DNA of 64,000 nucleotides from the NCBI GenBank assembly GCA_016710275.1, contig JADJXS010000001.1, positions 1,984,001 to 2,048,000 on the forward strand, given 5' to 3'. This DNA comes from Phycisphaerales bacterium (GTDB taxonomy: Bacteria > Planctomycetota > Phycisphaerae > UBA1845 > Fen-1342). The notes beneath the pieces are model-generated. The model was not told the DNA's origin. It did no database searches and saw only the letters and a program-made list of their open reading frames with translations. Numbering within the stretch: position 1 is the stretch's first letter; each line of letters starts with the position of its first letter. Made by a program: the position numbers and the translations under genes. Shown here one piece after another: positions 24,485 to 33,860 of the stretch.

Positions 24485-26490
24485 GTTGCTCCCTTCCTGC
24501 GGAACCAGCCGCCGATTCGCCGCCCGGCAGCGGCCGCCCAGCGCACCGCGACGCCTTCGAGCCACAGGGCGCACGCGACGACGAGGCACGCGATCGCGAA
24601 CCAGTCGCCCCAGCGGCCATACAGGCTCACGCGCGACGGCGCGAGTTTCAATTCGGCGATTCGGAATCCGCGGATACCGGGGCCGTAGGCGCGGCCGTCG
24701 TCGGCGGTCACGAGATCGTGCATTCGACCCAGCGGGTCGATGAAGCCGCTGATGCCGGTGTTGACGGACCGCGCGATCGGCACGCGGTTCTCGACCGCGC
24801 GAAACACGCAGATCGCCAGGTGTTGCGGCAGCTCCGCGCTGTGGGCGAACCAGCCGTCGTTGCTGATATTGACCAGAAAGTCCACGCGCCGCCGCCCGCC
24901 TTCCCAGACATACCGGCGCGAGATGTACGGCATCACGTCTTCATAGCAGATCGGCACGCCGAAGCGATACGTTCCGCTTTCCGCCACCAGATCGAACCTG
25001 GTCTGCTGTGCGCCGGGGGTCAGCGAGTATTCGATCGTGCCCTGTCGCGAGAATGGGCTGAGCGCATTGAGCCATTGGTAAACGCGGTGGAAGCGGCCGT
25101 AGCGGAAGGGCACGACTTCGCCGAATGGCACCAGGTGCATCTTGTCGTAACGTTCGCGGCGCTGCACTCCGTCGCGGTCGTAGAACAGCGCCGAATTGAA
25201 GCGCAGCTCCTTCGGGTAGACGGCATCCGGCCGTGGCGTGATCGACACACTGCCGACCAGCAACGGGGTCGGCGGTCCGCGCTCCGGCGACAACCGCGGC
25301 AGGTCCGTCGTGAGGTCCAGCTTCTTCTCGCGCGCCACCTGCCGGATGTTCCGCTCCCACTGGGCGATTTTCTCGTTCACCACCGCGTATTCGCCGCGGG
25401 CAACCGCCGCCGTCGCCTCATGACAATGCAGCCCGAAGGCCCACGAATCGCCGGCCGTCTCCGGGGCCTGCGCCCGCGATTCGAGAAAATCGACGTTCTG
25501 CACGGCGCTCCAGGGGGTCTCCGGAAAGACGATCAGGTCCGGCCGCTCCTGTGCCGCTTTGGCCGCGATGGACATGTACGCTGCAAAGATCACGTGCGGC
25601 AGTTCGCCCGGCTCAGTGTTCGAGAGCGGGAAATCATCCTGAATGACGGCCACGCGCGGCCCGGCGACCAGCGGCGTCCCCAGCCGCGTGCCCCCATAGC
25701 CCACGGCGCCGAAGATCGCCCCCACGGCGGCCAGCCCGCCGAAGAACAACTGCGTTCGCGTGGTGCGCGGGTCGTTTCGCCCCTCGTGCACCAGCACCAG
25801 TTCGGCGAACCACCCGCTCACCAGCAGCGCCAGCGCGCTGACGAGATACGCGCCGCCGATGTCCGCGATCTGGATCAGCGTGACCGCGCGATACAGCCCG
25901 TGCCCCACGAACAGCCACGGGAACCCGGACATCACCCAGGCCCGCAGGAACTCGCACGCCACCCACACCACCGGCAGCGTCCAGACCGGCGCGATTCCGT
26001 AGCGCCGCGCCGTCCGAAGCCCCCAGGCCGACAGCGGCCAGTACACCGCCAGGTAGGCCGCCAGTGCGACGTATCCCAGACCGGTGACCGGCGCGAGCCA
26101 GCTCAAGTTCACCGTGAAGAAGCAGAATCCGATCAGGTACGACGCCCAGTATCCCAGCCACGGCCGATGCGTTCCGCACACCGCCGCCGCCCACGGTCCC
26201 AGCGCCACGAACGCCAGCGGCCACAACTCGAAGGGCGGGAAAATCAGCGACAGCGCAACCGCGCTGGCCAGTGTCGCTGACAGCACGCGCAGCGCGTCCT
26301 GTTTCAACGGCGGCAATGGCGCTATCGCGGCAGCGCCCGCGTGCGCTGCCGCTCCGATGGGTGGCGCGACTGCTCGCGTTGCGGGGTTCGAGGCATGCGG
26401 TGCATTTGTGGAGGAGGGCGGCGCAGGGTTGCCGGGTCGCGACGTGTTCGGCGCGCGGTCCGCCGCACCATTTCCGGGCGCATCCGCCAT
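24481..26490 (-). CDS. lnt: Apolipoprotein N-acyltransferase
   Basis: From the ATG at 26490 the product is 669 residues: a non-conserved Pro/Ala-rich head (1-60), about seven transmembrane helices (from LSATLASAVALSLIFPPFEL to about 270) and a periplasmic nitrilase domain with the catalytic triad E324 (VFPETPW), K450 (RYDKMHLVPFGE) and C515 (GVPICYEDV). A last hydrophobic helix closes the protein. Lnt adds the third acyl chain to mature lipoproteins in the inner membrane, which implies a diderm lipoprotein pathway. Its ATG overlaps the moeA stop by one base (TGATG) and its stop overlaps the next start, so three genes are tightly coupled. The open frame to 26835 is a shadow of moeA. Confidence 0.93.
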   Translation of the reverse strand: MADAPGNGAADRAPNTSRPGNPAPPSSTNAPHASNPATRAVAPPIGAAAHAGAAAIAPLPPLKQDALRVLSATLASAVALSLIFPPFELWPLAFVALGPWAAAVCGTHRPWLGYWASYLIGFCFFTVNLSWLAPVTGLGYVALAAYLAVYWPLSAWGLRTARRYGIAPVWTLPVVWVACEFLRAWVMSGFPWLFVGHGLYRAVTLIQIADIGGAYLVSALALLVSGWFAELVLVHEGRNDPRTTRTQLFFGGLAAVGAIFGAVGYGGTRLGTPLVAGPRVAVIQDDFPLSNTEPGELPHVIFAAYMSIAAKAAQERPDLIVFPETPWSAVQNVDFLESRAQAPETAGDSWAFGLHCHEATAAVARGEYAVVNEKIAQWERNIRQVAREKKLDLTTDLPRLSPERGPPTPLLVGSVSITPRPDAVYPKELRFNSALFYDRDGVQRRERYDKMHLVPFGEVVPFRYGRFHRVYQWLNALSPFSRQGTIEYSLTPGAQQTRFDLVAESGTYRFGVPICYEDVMPYISRRYVWEGGRRRVDFLVNISNDGWFAHSAELPQHLAICVFRAVENRVPIARSVNTGISGFIDPLGRMHDLVTADDGRAYGPGIRGFRIAELKLAPSRVSLYGRWGDWFAIACLVVACALWLEGVAVRWAAAAGRRIGGWFRRKGAT

Positions 26491-27731
26491 CAGAGACCGC
26501 CGATCAGAATGAGATTGACCGCGTCGCCGGCGGCTGCGGCCTGCGCATTCGCATCGCGTGCGATCAGCGCGGTTCCCAGCGCCAGCCCGAATGGATCGCC
26601 GGAGCCGCGCCAGGTCAGCGGCTCGGCCCGCAGCCGCCCCTCGGAGTCCGCGGACCAGCGCGCCGGCTGATACATCGGCCGCGGCCCGTTGGCGGGCATT
26701 GGGGAGGTCAGGGATGCGCACAGCGTCGGCGGCGCTTCGCAAGGCCCGCCGGATAGGCCGCTCAGAAGCGGTCGTCCGAACAGGGTGAAGCAGACCGCTG
26801 CGCTGACTGGATTGCCCGGCAGCCCGAGCACCCACGCGCCGGCCGGCGCGCGGCCGATGCGCGTCGGCTTGCCGGGCTTGAGATTCAGCCCCTCCACGAC
26901 CCAGCGCACGCCGAGTTCCTGCAAGGTGCGCGGGACAAGATCGTGTGTTCCGCGTGACATTCCGCCGACGACGATCAGCACATCCACAGCCAGTCCGCTG
27001 CGCAGCGCGGCGTCCAGGGCCGACTGATCGTCCGGGCAGCGCCCGACCTGGAGCAGCGTCGCTCCCGTCTGTTGAATCTCGGCGCTCAGCAGCATCGAGT
27101 TGCTGTCGTAAATCTGCCCCTCGCCCAGCGGTGCGCCCGCGTCGATCAGCTCATCCCCGGTTGTCAGCAGGGTGACGCGCGGCTGTCGATATGCCTGCAC
27201 GCGGGTCACTCCCGCGCTGGCCAGTGCTGCCAGCGCGCCACCCGTCCCGCGCGTCCCGCGCGGCACAACCATCGCCCCGCGGTGCAGAATCGCGCCCGTA
27301 CGATCGATATTTGCGCCGATCGTCGCCGAATCGCGCAATTCGACGAATTCCGAGTCCGCCTCCGTCGCGCGCTCGACCATCACGACCGCGTCCGCCCCCG
27401 GCGGCAACGGCGCGCCGGTGTTGATCCGCGCGCAATGACCGGGTGCGAGCGGCCCGCCGCGAGGCCCGCCGGCCCGAACCAGGTCGATCATCCGCAGCCG
27501 CGCGTGACCCTGGTTGAAATCGGCGCTGCGCACGGCGAACCCGTCCATCACCGCGCGGTCAAAGGGCGGAAAATCAAAGGTGCAGAGCGCGTCCTCCGCG
27601 AGCCGGCGGCCGTGGGCCTCTGCAACGGGGATTTCTTCGGCGGGCAGGGGGCGCACCTGCCCGGCCAGCAGTCGCCACACTTCGTCGGCGTCGGAGAGGC
27701 GCGTCGCGGCGGGCGTGGAGGTCCGGGGCAT
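26490..27731 (-). CDS. moeA: Molybdopterin molybdenumtransferase
   Basis: About 413 residues with the standard MoeA order: domain I-II start (PVAEAHGRRLAEDALCTFDF), PPFDRAVMDGFAVRS, the MPT-binding INTGAPLPPGADAVV, the domain III MoCF region (VTLLTTGDELIDAG, GQIYDSNSMLLSA, VLIVVGGMSRGTHDLV, GLPGNPVSAAVCF) and the C-terminal beta domain. It inserts molybdate into adenylylated molybdopterin, the last common step of molybdenum cofactor synthesis. I start at the ATG at 27731; an upstream ATG at 27767 adds 12 unlikely residues. The selD-xdhC-mocA cluster in this window also serves molybdoenzymes. Confidence 0.92.
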   Translation of the reverse strand: MPRTSTPAATRLSDADEVWRLLAGQVRPLPAEEIPVAEAHGRRLAEDALCTFDFPPFDRAVMDGFAVRSADFNQGHARLRMIDLVRAGGPRGGPLAPGHCARINTGAPLPPGADAVVMVERATEADSEFVELRDSATIGANIDRTGAILHRGAMVVPRGTRGTGGALAALASAGVTRVQAYRQPRVTLLTTGDELIDAGAPLGEGQIYDSNSMLLSAEIQQTGATLLQVGRCPDDQSALDAALRSGLAVDVLIVVGGMSRGTHDLVPRTLQELGVRWVVEGLNLKPGKPTRIGRAPAGAWVLGLPGNPVSAAVCFTLFGRPLLSGLSGGPCEAPPTLCASLTSPMPANGPRPMYQPARWSADSEGRLRAEPLTWRGSGDPFGLALGTALIARDANAQAAAAGDAVNLILIGGL

Positions 27732-27808
27732 GGCGGGATTGTGCGACCCGCGGGCGGCGCGAGTCAAGCCGCCTCGACACGCTGCGCGTGCGTGCGTAGA
27801 TTGCGGGC

Positions 27809-28732
27809 ATGGGACTCTTCGACCTCTTCAAGCGCGGGCTGGCCCGGACGCGCGACAAGCTGCTGGGCGGATTGCGGGCGATCTTCTCCTTCGGCCGCAA
27901 GATCGACGACGCGCTCCTAGATGAATTGCACGACACGATGCTCGCCGCGGACATGGGACCGACGGCGGTCACGGCGCTGATCGGCGAGCTGCGCGAGGCG
28001 TGGCGCGCCGGAAAGATCCGTGAGGGGCAGGAGATTCTGCCGTTCCTCAAGACCCGCATTGCCGGCGCGTGGACGCCTGAGGCACGGGCGCTGCGCATGG
28101 CCGCCGCCGGGCCGACGGTCATCTTCGTCGTGGGGATTAACGGCTCGGGCAAGACGACCAGCGTCGCCAAGCTCGCGGCGCATCTCCGAAAGCAGGGGCG
28201 CAGCGTGCTGTTGGCCGCCTGCGACACGTTCCGCGCCGCCGCCATTGACCAGCTCACCATCTGGGCCGGTCGCCTGGGCGTGGACATCGTCAAGCACAAT
28301 CACGGCAGCGATCCCGCCGCGGTCGCTTTCGACGCCTGTGAGGCGGCCATCGCGCGCAAGGCGGACGTGCTGATCGTGGATACGGCGGGTCGCCTGCACA
28401 CGCAGGACCACCTGATGAAGGAGCTGGGCAAGATCCGCCGCGTCATTCAGAAGCGCATCCCCGAAGCGCCGCACGAAACGCTGCTGGTTCTCGACGCGAC
28501 GATCGGCCAGAACGCGATCACGCAGGCGCGCATTTTCGGCGAGGTCGCCGAAGTCACCGGGCTGTTTCTCGCCAAGCTCGACGGCAGCGCGCGCGGCGGA
28601 ATCGTGGTGGGCATCCGCGAGCAGCTCGACGTGCCGGTGAAGTTCGTCGGCCTCGGCGAAAGCATCGATGACATCGAGCCGTTCGATCCCGGCGCGTTCG
28701 TCGATGCGCTGTTCGCCGATGCGGCCCGCTGA
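27809..28732 (+). CDS. ftsY: Signal recognition particle receptor
   Basis: A 307-residue SRP-type GTPase without the long acidic A domain, so a short FtsY. The N domain helices (about 1-95) are followed by the G domain: P-loop GINGSGKTT (109-117), the insertion-box motif DTFRAAAIDQL (from about 139), the G3 DTAGRLHTQ, the G4-like AKLDGSARGG and the closing GLGESIDDIEPF. FtsY receives ribosome-SRP complexes at the inner membrane for SecYEG delivery. It is divergent from moeA with 77 bases between the starts and converges on the SulP gene with a 23-base gap. Confidence 0.95.
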   Translation: MGLFDLFKRGLARTRDKLLGGLRAIFSFGRKIDDALLDELHDTMLAADMGPTAVTALIGELREAWRAGKIREGQEILPFLKTRIAGAWTPEARALRMAAAGPTVIFVVGINGSGKTTSVAKLAAHLRKQGRSVLLAACDTFRAAAIDQLTIWAGRLGVDIVKHNHGSDPAAVAFDACEAAIARKADVLIVDTAGRLHTQDHLMKELGKIRRVIQKRIPEAPHETLLVLDATIGQNAITQARIFGEVAEVTGLFLAKLDGSARGGIVVGIREQLDVPVKFVGLGESIDDIEPFDPGAFVDALFADAAR

Positions 28733-28755
28733 GCCGTGCCTGAGTCAAGCGCGCT

Positions 28756-30489
28756 TCAGTCCGTCTTCGGAAGATGCTCCAGGTCCGAGGCGGCCAGCGT
28801 CCGCGTGAACAGCACGGCATCGTCGAAGCTGCGGTAGATCGTGAGCCAACTGCGGTTCCGCCACCCGGCGCGGATCATCAGCGCGTGCGGCTGCTCCTGA
28901 ATCCCCGCAATGACGACGTAAACGCCGTCGCGGTGCAGCCGGTCCATGGTCGATTCGAGGTTCACAAGGCCGGTTGCGTCCATCATCGGTACGGCGGTCA
29001 TGTCCAGGATGACGATGCGCACACCGTCCTGAATCACGCGCAGCGCCCCGACGGCCTTGCGCGCTGCGCCGAAGAAGAGCGGCCCGGCGATCTGGTAGAG
29101 CAACACGCCGCGCGGCAGCGGCTCGCGCATGTGCGGGTGAGCGCCGAGTACTTCCTGCACGCGAGCCAGGTCGGCCATCCGCCCCATGAACAACAGCGCT
29201 GCCAGCACCACACCGACCGAGACAGCGATGACCATGTCAAACAGCACGGTCAGCGTGATGCACAGCAGCAGCACCAGCGTGTCGCCGCGCGGCGCGACGC
29301 GCAGCGTGTGAAACACATGGGGCAGCTCGGCCATGTTGCGGGCGGTAATCAGCAGCATCGCGGCCAGTCCGGCCATCGGCAGGTATCCGAGCGCCGGCGC
29401 CAGCGCCAGAATCGCGGCGAGGATGAACCCCGCGTGCACAATCGCCGCGATGGGCGACCGCGCTCCGGCCCGGATGTTGGTCGCGGTTCGGGCGATGGCG
29501 CCGGTGGCGGCGAAGCCGCCGAAGAACGGCGCGACGATGTTCCCGACGCCCTGCGCGAACAACTCAGTGTCCGGGTCGTGCTCATCTCCCGTGATGCCGT
29601 CGGCCACCACCGCCGACAGCAGCGACTCGATGGCCCCGAGCATCGCGATTGCGAAGGCCGGACCGATCAGCGCCCGTAGAAGTTCGAACGAGATCCCCAG
29701 CGGCGCGCCATCGGCGCCCGGACCCTGCCAGGGCCAGTTCACGGCGGGCAGCGACTGCGGCACACCGCCGAAGCGCGACTGGATCGTGTGCACCGACAGG
29801 CCGTTTCGTTCCAGCAGCCAGCCCGCCAGTGCGGCCAGCGGCAAGGCCAGCAGCGGGGCGGGCACGCTTCGCACGAGGCGCGGCAACACGATCAGCAATG
29901 TCAGCGTCATTGCGCCGACGCCGAAGTCCTGCCAACTGATCTGCGTCAGTGCAGCGCCGATCTGCCCGAGCCGCGCGATGAAGTGCTCATCGACTTTTGC
30001 GATCGGCAGCCCGAAAAAGTCCTTCAATTGCATCGATGCAATGACGATTGCGATCCCCGTTGTGAACCCGGTGGTCACCGGAAAGGGGATGAACAGAATC
30101 AGCCGCCCCAGTCGTGCCAGCGACATGCCGAAGAGGATGATTCCGGCCAGCAGCGTGGCCAGCATCAGCCCGCCGGGGCCGAACTGCTGTGTCACCGGCA
30201 CCAGCAGCACGACAAACGCCGCCGTCGGGCCGCTCACCTGGCGCATCGAGCCGCCCAGGAGGGCGATGAGCGCGCCGGCGACAATCGCCGTGTACAGCCC
30301 GTATTGCGGAGGAACGCCTGAAGCGATTGCGAGGGCCATTGAAAGGGGCAGCGCAACGACGCCGACGACGAGACCGGCCATGACGTCCGCGCGCAGGTCG
30401 GCCGGTTTGTAGCGGGACAGCGCGGCTCGTAGTGCAATGGCCGGGCGAACGCCCCGCGGGGGTGTTGTTGATTCAAACTGAAGCGGCAT
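28756..30489 (-). CDS. SulP-family anion (sulfate) permease with STAS domain
   Basis: About 577 residues from the ATG at 30489. The membrane part (about 25-420) has the SulP signature near the start (LRADVMAGLVVGVVALPLSM and GLYTAIVAGALIALLGGS with the conserved VSGPTAAF) and around a dozen helices. The C-terminal STAS domain follows (GVLLYQIAGPLFFGAARKAV, VRIVILDMTAVPMMDATGLV). Bacterial members move sulfate, bicarbonate or other oxyanions. Facing it across a 193-base divergent region is a TauE/SafE-exporter operon, which favours a sulfur role over bicarbonate. The long open frame beyond 30489 is non-coding. Confidence 0.88.
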   Translation of the reverse strand: MPLQFESTTPPRGVRPAIALRAALSRYKPADLRADVMAGLVVGVVALPLSMALAIASGVPPQYGLYTAIVAGALIALLGGSMRQVSGPTAAFVVLLVPVTQQFGPGGLMLATLLAGIILFGMSLARLGRLILFIPFPVTTGFTTGIAIVIASMQLKDFFGLPIAKVDEHFIARLGQIGAALTQISWQDFGVGAMTLTLLIVLPRLVRSVPAPLLALPLAALAGWLLERNGLSVHTIQSRFGGVPQSLPAVNWPWQGPGADGAPLGISFELLRALIGPAFAIAMLGAIESLLSAVVADGITGDEHDPDTELFAQGVGNIVAPFFGGFAATGAIARTATNIRAGARSPIAAIVHAGFILAAILALAPALGYLPMAGLAAMLLITARNMAELPHVFHTLRVAPRGDTLVLLLCITLTVLFDMVIAVSVGVVLAALLFMGRMADLARVQEVLGAHPHMREPLPRGVLLYQIAGPLFFGAARKAVGALRVIQDGVRIVILDMTAVPMMDATGLVNLESTMDRLHRDGVYVVIAGIQEQPHALMIRAGWRNRSWLTIYRSFDDAVLFTRTLAASDLEHLPKTD

Positions 30490-30682
30490 CGAAGGCTGCA
30501 GCCTTGCTACGGCCGGGGCGCAGTGCAAACCGCTGCGAAACGGCGCGCCGGCGTATATCGCAGTATTGCCGATCGACGTGGGCGGCGCTCGGACCCAAGT
30601 CGTTAGAAAAATCGTGCTCGCCGGGGGTTGCGTTTCGGCCGGCTCCCCATATACTCCGATTGCACTCCAATTGGAGCCTATT

Positions 30683-30916
30683 ATGTCCGCGCCCGATCCA
30701 AGCGGCAAAGTCACTCTCAAAATTCCGGCGGAGTTGTACGCGAAACTGTCAGAAATGATTGAAGGAACTGGGTTTAGGAGCGTAACCGAGTTCGCGGTGT
30801 ATGTCCTGCGCGATGTGGCCGCCGGTGGCAAACTGGAGCCAAAGGCGCAGTCCATCGGGCAGGTTGAACTGGAAGCGATCCGGGCGCGCCTGCGGGCATT
30901 GGGGTATATCGAGTGA
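30683..30916 (+). CDS. Small ribbon-helix-helix-like protein (77 aa)
   Basis: The ATG at 30683 has TTGGAG upstream. The protein begins SAPDPSGKVTLKIPAELYAK followed by LSEMIEGTGFRSVTEFAVYV and LRDVAAGG, a strand-helix-helix pattern close to the ribbon-helix-helix/CopG type and to the short 'gfrSVTEfvvyvLRe' modules that occur with sulfur-metabolism proteins. It overlaps the start of the TauE/SafE-family gene (GTGA), so it is coupled to it. It could be the local regulator of the divergent sulfur transporters or an accessory domain; both are inference. Confidence 0.65.
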   Translation: MSAPDPSGKVTLKIPAELYAKLSEMIEGTGFRSVTEFAVYVLRDVAAGGKLEPKAQSIGQVELEAIRARLRALGYIE

Positions 30917-31884
30917 GCCGGCTCCGAACAATTCCTGCTTCGGAACCGGCCGGGCATGCGCAGCGGTCCGAATCCCGGCCGCTGTCGCTCGTAGCGGGCG
31001 TGGCCGCCGAGTTGCTGAGGCAACGCCGCACGCGAATCTGGCTAATCGGCGTGGCCGCAGTGTGTGCTGCGTTGCTGGTTTCGGCCGCGCAGCCGGAGTG
31101 GGACTGGGTCGGCGTGCTCGCTTCGGATTGGCGCGCGATGACCCTGCTGCTGGTCTTTTCCGCGGCGTTGTTCTGCGAGTTGCTTGACACAAGCCTCGGT
31201 ATGGGGTTCGGCACCACGCTGACGCCGGTCCTGCTCATCGCCGGATTCTCGCCGCTGGACGTGGTTCCGGCGGTGCTGTTGAGTGAATGCGTCACGGGCC
31301 TGTTCGGCGCGGCGATGCACCACCGCGATGGAAACGTGGACTTCCGCAGTGATCCGCAGGTTCGTCGAATCCTGGGGCTGCTGCTGGCGCTGACGGTGCT
31401 GGGAGCGGGCGTCGCGGCGCTGGTTGTCAGCACGTCGTCCGCGGCGGCGCTGCGCACGATGATCGCGTGGATGGTCGTCGGCGTGGGTGTCGTGATCGTG
31501 CTCACCGCGCGTCGTCAACTGCGCTTCCGCCCGATTCAGCTCGTGGTCATTGGCGCGGTTGCCGCGTTCAACAAGGCGCTGAGCGGCGGCGGCTACGGCC
31601 CGCTGGTCACGTCCGGGCAGGTCGTGTCGGGCGTTCCGGCCCGTAGCGCGGTGGCCGTCACGTCGATCTGCGAGGGCGTTACCTGCGGCGTGGGGCTGGC
31701 CGTGTGCCTGGCGCTGGGTCAGCAGATTCACTGGGCGCTGGCGATTCCCTTGACCGCCGGCGCGCTGGCCTCCGTTCCGATGGCCACGATGATCGTCGGT
31801 CGCCTGCCGCTGTCGGCGTTGCGGGGGGTGGTCGGGATCGCGACCATTCTGCTGGGCGTCGCCGCGCTGGTGAGCGCCCGATGA
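30913..31884 (+). CDS. TauE/SafE-family sulfite/organosulfonate exporter-like protein
   Basis: A 323-residue membrane protein with about eight helices in two related halves. The half-repeat signatures of the family are present: LLDTSLGMGFGTTLTPVLLI and FNKALSGGGYGPLVTSGQV. A cytoplasmic N-terminal stretch (1-45) precedes the first helix. Family members export sulfite, sulfoacetate or related anions. The GTG start overlaps the stop of the RHH-like gene and its own stop overlaps the next ATG (ATGA), so all three form one tightly coupled operon opposite a SulP permease. Confidence 0.85.
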   Translation: MSRLRTIPASEPAGHAQRSESRPLSLVAGVAAELLRQRRTRIWLIGVAAVCAALLVSAAQPEWDWVGVLASDWRAMTLLLVFSAALFCELLDTSLGMGFGTTLTPVLLIAGFSPLDVVPAVLLSECVTGLFGAAMHHRDGNVDFRSDPQVRRILGLLLALTVLGAGVAALVVSTSSAAALRTMIAWMVVGVGVVIVLTARRQLRFRPIQLVVIGAVAAFNKALSGGGYGPLVTSGQVVSGVPARSAVAVTSICEGVTCGVGLAVCLALGQQIHWALAIPLTAGALASVPMATMIVGRLPLSALRGVVGIATILLGVAALVSAR

Positions 31885-33338
31885 GCGCTGCCGCCGCATC
31901 GACCGGCGATGCCGTCGTTGGCGTCGGCGTTGCCGACGTCGCGATCATCGGCGGCGGCTTTTCGGGCACGCTGCTGGCCGCGCAGGTGCTTCGCGCTTCG
32001 GCCGCCCGCCCGCGCCGCATTGTTCTGATCGAGCGGCGAGAACAGGTCGGCCCCGGGCTGGCGTACGCAACCACCTCTCTCGATCATCTGCTGAACGTCC
32101 CTGCGGCGCGGATGAGCGCGTTTGCGGATGCTCCCGCCGACTTCGTGGACTGGCTGCATCGAACGATCGGGCCTGTGGAGGGGCGGGCCTTCATGCCGCG
32201 CCGCCTCTACGGGCAATATCTCGCCGACACGCTTGCCGCGGTCCGCGCTGCCCACCCGGACGTGGAGCTTTCCACTCTCCGCGCGGATGTCGCCGGTTGC
32301 GAGCGCGACGCGGCCGGCAGCGGGTGGATCATCCGCACGCAGGATGAGAGGGCCTTTCGCGCGCGGCGCGTGGTGCTGGCGGTCGGAAATGCCCGCCCGG
32401 CCAATCCGCTTGCCGACCCGGTCGCGATGCGCGCGGCGCGTTTTGTGCCGGATCCGTGGAGCGCCGATGCGCTGGCGGCCTGTGCCGGCCCGGAGCCGTT
32501 GCTGCTGCTGGGTAGCGGTCTGACGGCGCTGGACGTCGTGTTGATGCTTCGGGCGCTGGGGCAGACCGGTCCGATCTTCGCACTTTCGCGGCGCGGCCTC
32601 GCGCCACACGCCCACCATGTCTCGCGCAGCGGGCCTCCCGACCTGCGCCTGGCCGAACGATTGGCCGTGCACCTGTCAGCGGGAGAAGTGGACGCGGACG
32701 GCGAGCGAAGCGCCGGCTCGCGTCTGCGGTTGTCCACGCTCCTGCACGACCTGCGGCGTGTGGCGCGCGAGTGCCGCGACTGGCGGATTCTGGTGGATCA
32801 GCTTCGCCCGCTGACCAATCCGCTCTGGCGGCGGATGGACGCCGCGCAGCGCCGCAGCTTCCTGCGCCATGCCCGCGCCTATTGGGATGTCCATCGGCAT
32901 CGCGCAGCGCCGGTCATCGCGGCGCAGATTGCCGCACTGCGCCGCTCGGGCGGGCTGGTGATTCTCAGCGGTCGGATCGGCGCGGTGCGCGCTGACGCGG
33001 AGGGGTTGGTCGCCGAGATCCGCCCGCGCGGCGGCGGCAGCGCCACCGGCCTGCGGGTGGCGCGCGTCATCAACTGCACCGGTCCTGACCCCAATCCCGC
33101 TCGCAGCGCGGACCCGCTTCTGAGGGGATTGCTGCGCGACGGACATGCCCGGGCGGACGCGCTGGGGCTGGGGCTGGTCACGACGCCGACGGGGGCGGTT
33201 GTTGCCGTCGACGGAAGTGCGAGTGATTCGCTGTTCGCGATTGGGGCGATGCGCCGGCCGCTTGATTGGGAATCCACTGCGGTTCCGGAATTGCGGGTCC
33301 AGGCGGCGGCGCTGGCGGCGGTGCTGGCCGCGTCATAG
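31881..33338 (+). CDS. FAD/NAD(P)-binding protein (NAD_binding_9 type)
   Basis: A 485-residue flavoprotein-type enzyme. The N-terminal dinucleotide fold reads VADVAIIGGGFSGTLLAAQV, followed by IVLIERREQVGPGLAYATTS and the HLLNVPAARMSAF motif, which is characteristic of the FAD-NAD(P)-binding family PF13454. A second Rossmann motif appears at LLLLGSGLTALDVVLMLRAL. Family members act as monooxygenase-like or hydroxy-acid oxidoreductases, often with no defined substrate. Coupled by ATGA overlap to the TauE/SafE-like exporter, it may act on a sulfur compound handled by that operon; this is inference. Confidence 0.8.
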   Translation: MSAAAASTGDAVVGVGVADVAIIGGGFSGTLLAAQVLRASAARPRRIVLIERREQVGPGLAYATTSLDHLLNVPAARMSAFADAPADFVDWLHRTIGPVEGRAFMPRRLYGQYLADTLAAVRAAHPDVELSTLRADVAGCERDAAGSGWIIRTQDERAFRARRVVLAVGNARPANPLADPVAMRAARFVPDPWSADALAACAGPEPLLLLGSGLTALDVVLMLRALGQTGPIFALSRRGLAPHAHHVSRSGPPDLRLAERLAVHLSAGEVDADGERSAGSRLRLSTLLHDLRRVARECRDWRILVDQLRPLTNPLWRRMDAAQRRSFLRHARAYWDVHRHRAAPVIAAQIAALRRSGGLVILSGRIGAVRADAEGLVAEIRPRGGGSATGLRVARVINCTGPDPNPARSADPLLRGLLRDGHARADALGLGLVTTPTGAVVAVDGSASDSLFAIGAMRRPLDWESTAVPELRVQAAALAAVLAAS

Positions 33339-33860
33339 GGCGGCATCGGAAGTGCTCTGGTGTGTGTCGCAGTGGTTTCGGTGGTCGTCGGGGGTGTTCG
33401 GCGGGCGGGGGTGGGGTGAGTCACGAGATGCGGCGCTGCGGGGCGGGGCGGGGCATGTCGGTGTCGGTTTCGTGGTGGTCAAGACATGCCGACGCAAAGC
33501 CGTCGGCATGGCATCTATGAAGCGAACGGTGTCAAGGGGCGGCTGCGGTTCTGTTTGGAAGATTCTTCCGTCAGGCCCGTCGCCGTCGGCATCGGTCGAT
33601 CTGTCCCATCTCAGCCGGCGTCGCGACGTTGGGGCTGACTCTCTTCCGCACAGGCCCAGAGCCGAGGCCGAGGGAGGGCCTCCCTCGGAGATGTTGACGA
33701 GCGGGGGCGGCGTGACGCGTGACGCTCAGGCATCTATTCGAGATCATCCGCCGGAGCGGACGTCTCATGAAAAAATACAAGACGGACGCCGCCATTCACC
33801 CTGCCGAGCGCGCGATTGGGAACGCGCTCCTGCCATGCCGCGGGGTCGTCCGCCGGTTCG
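33339..33860. other. Gap with hairpins, no gene
   Basis: No credible coding frame. It contains a perfect 10-bp hairpin at 33485-33510 (CATGCCGACG, loop CAAAGC) and a second symmetrical stretch (CCGAGGGAGG/CCTCCCTCGG) near 33671-33691. These could end transcription from the FAD-protein operon, but neither is followed by a T-run. Confidence 0.4.
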
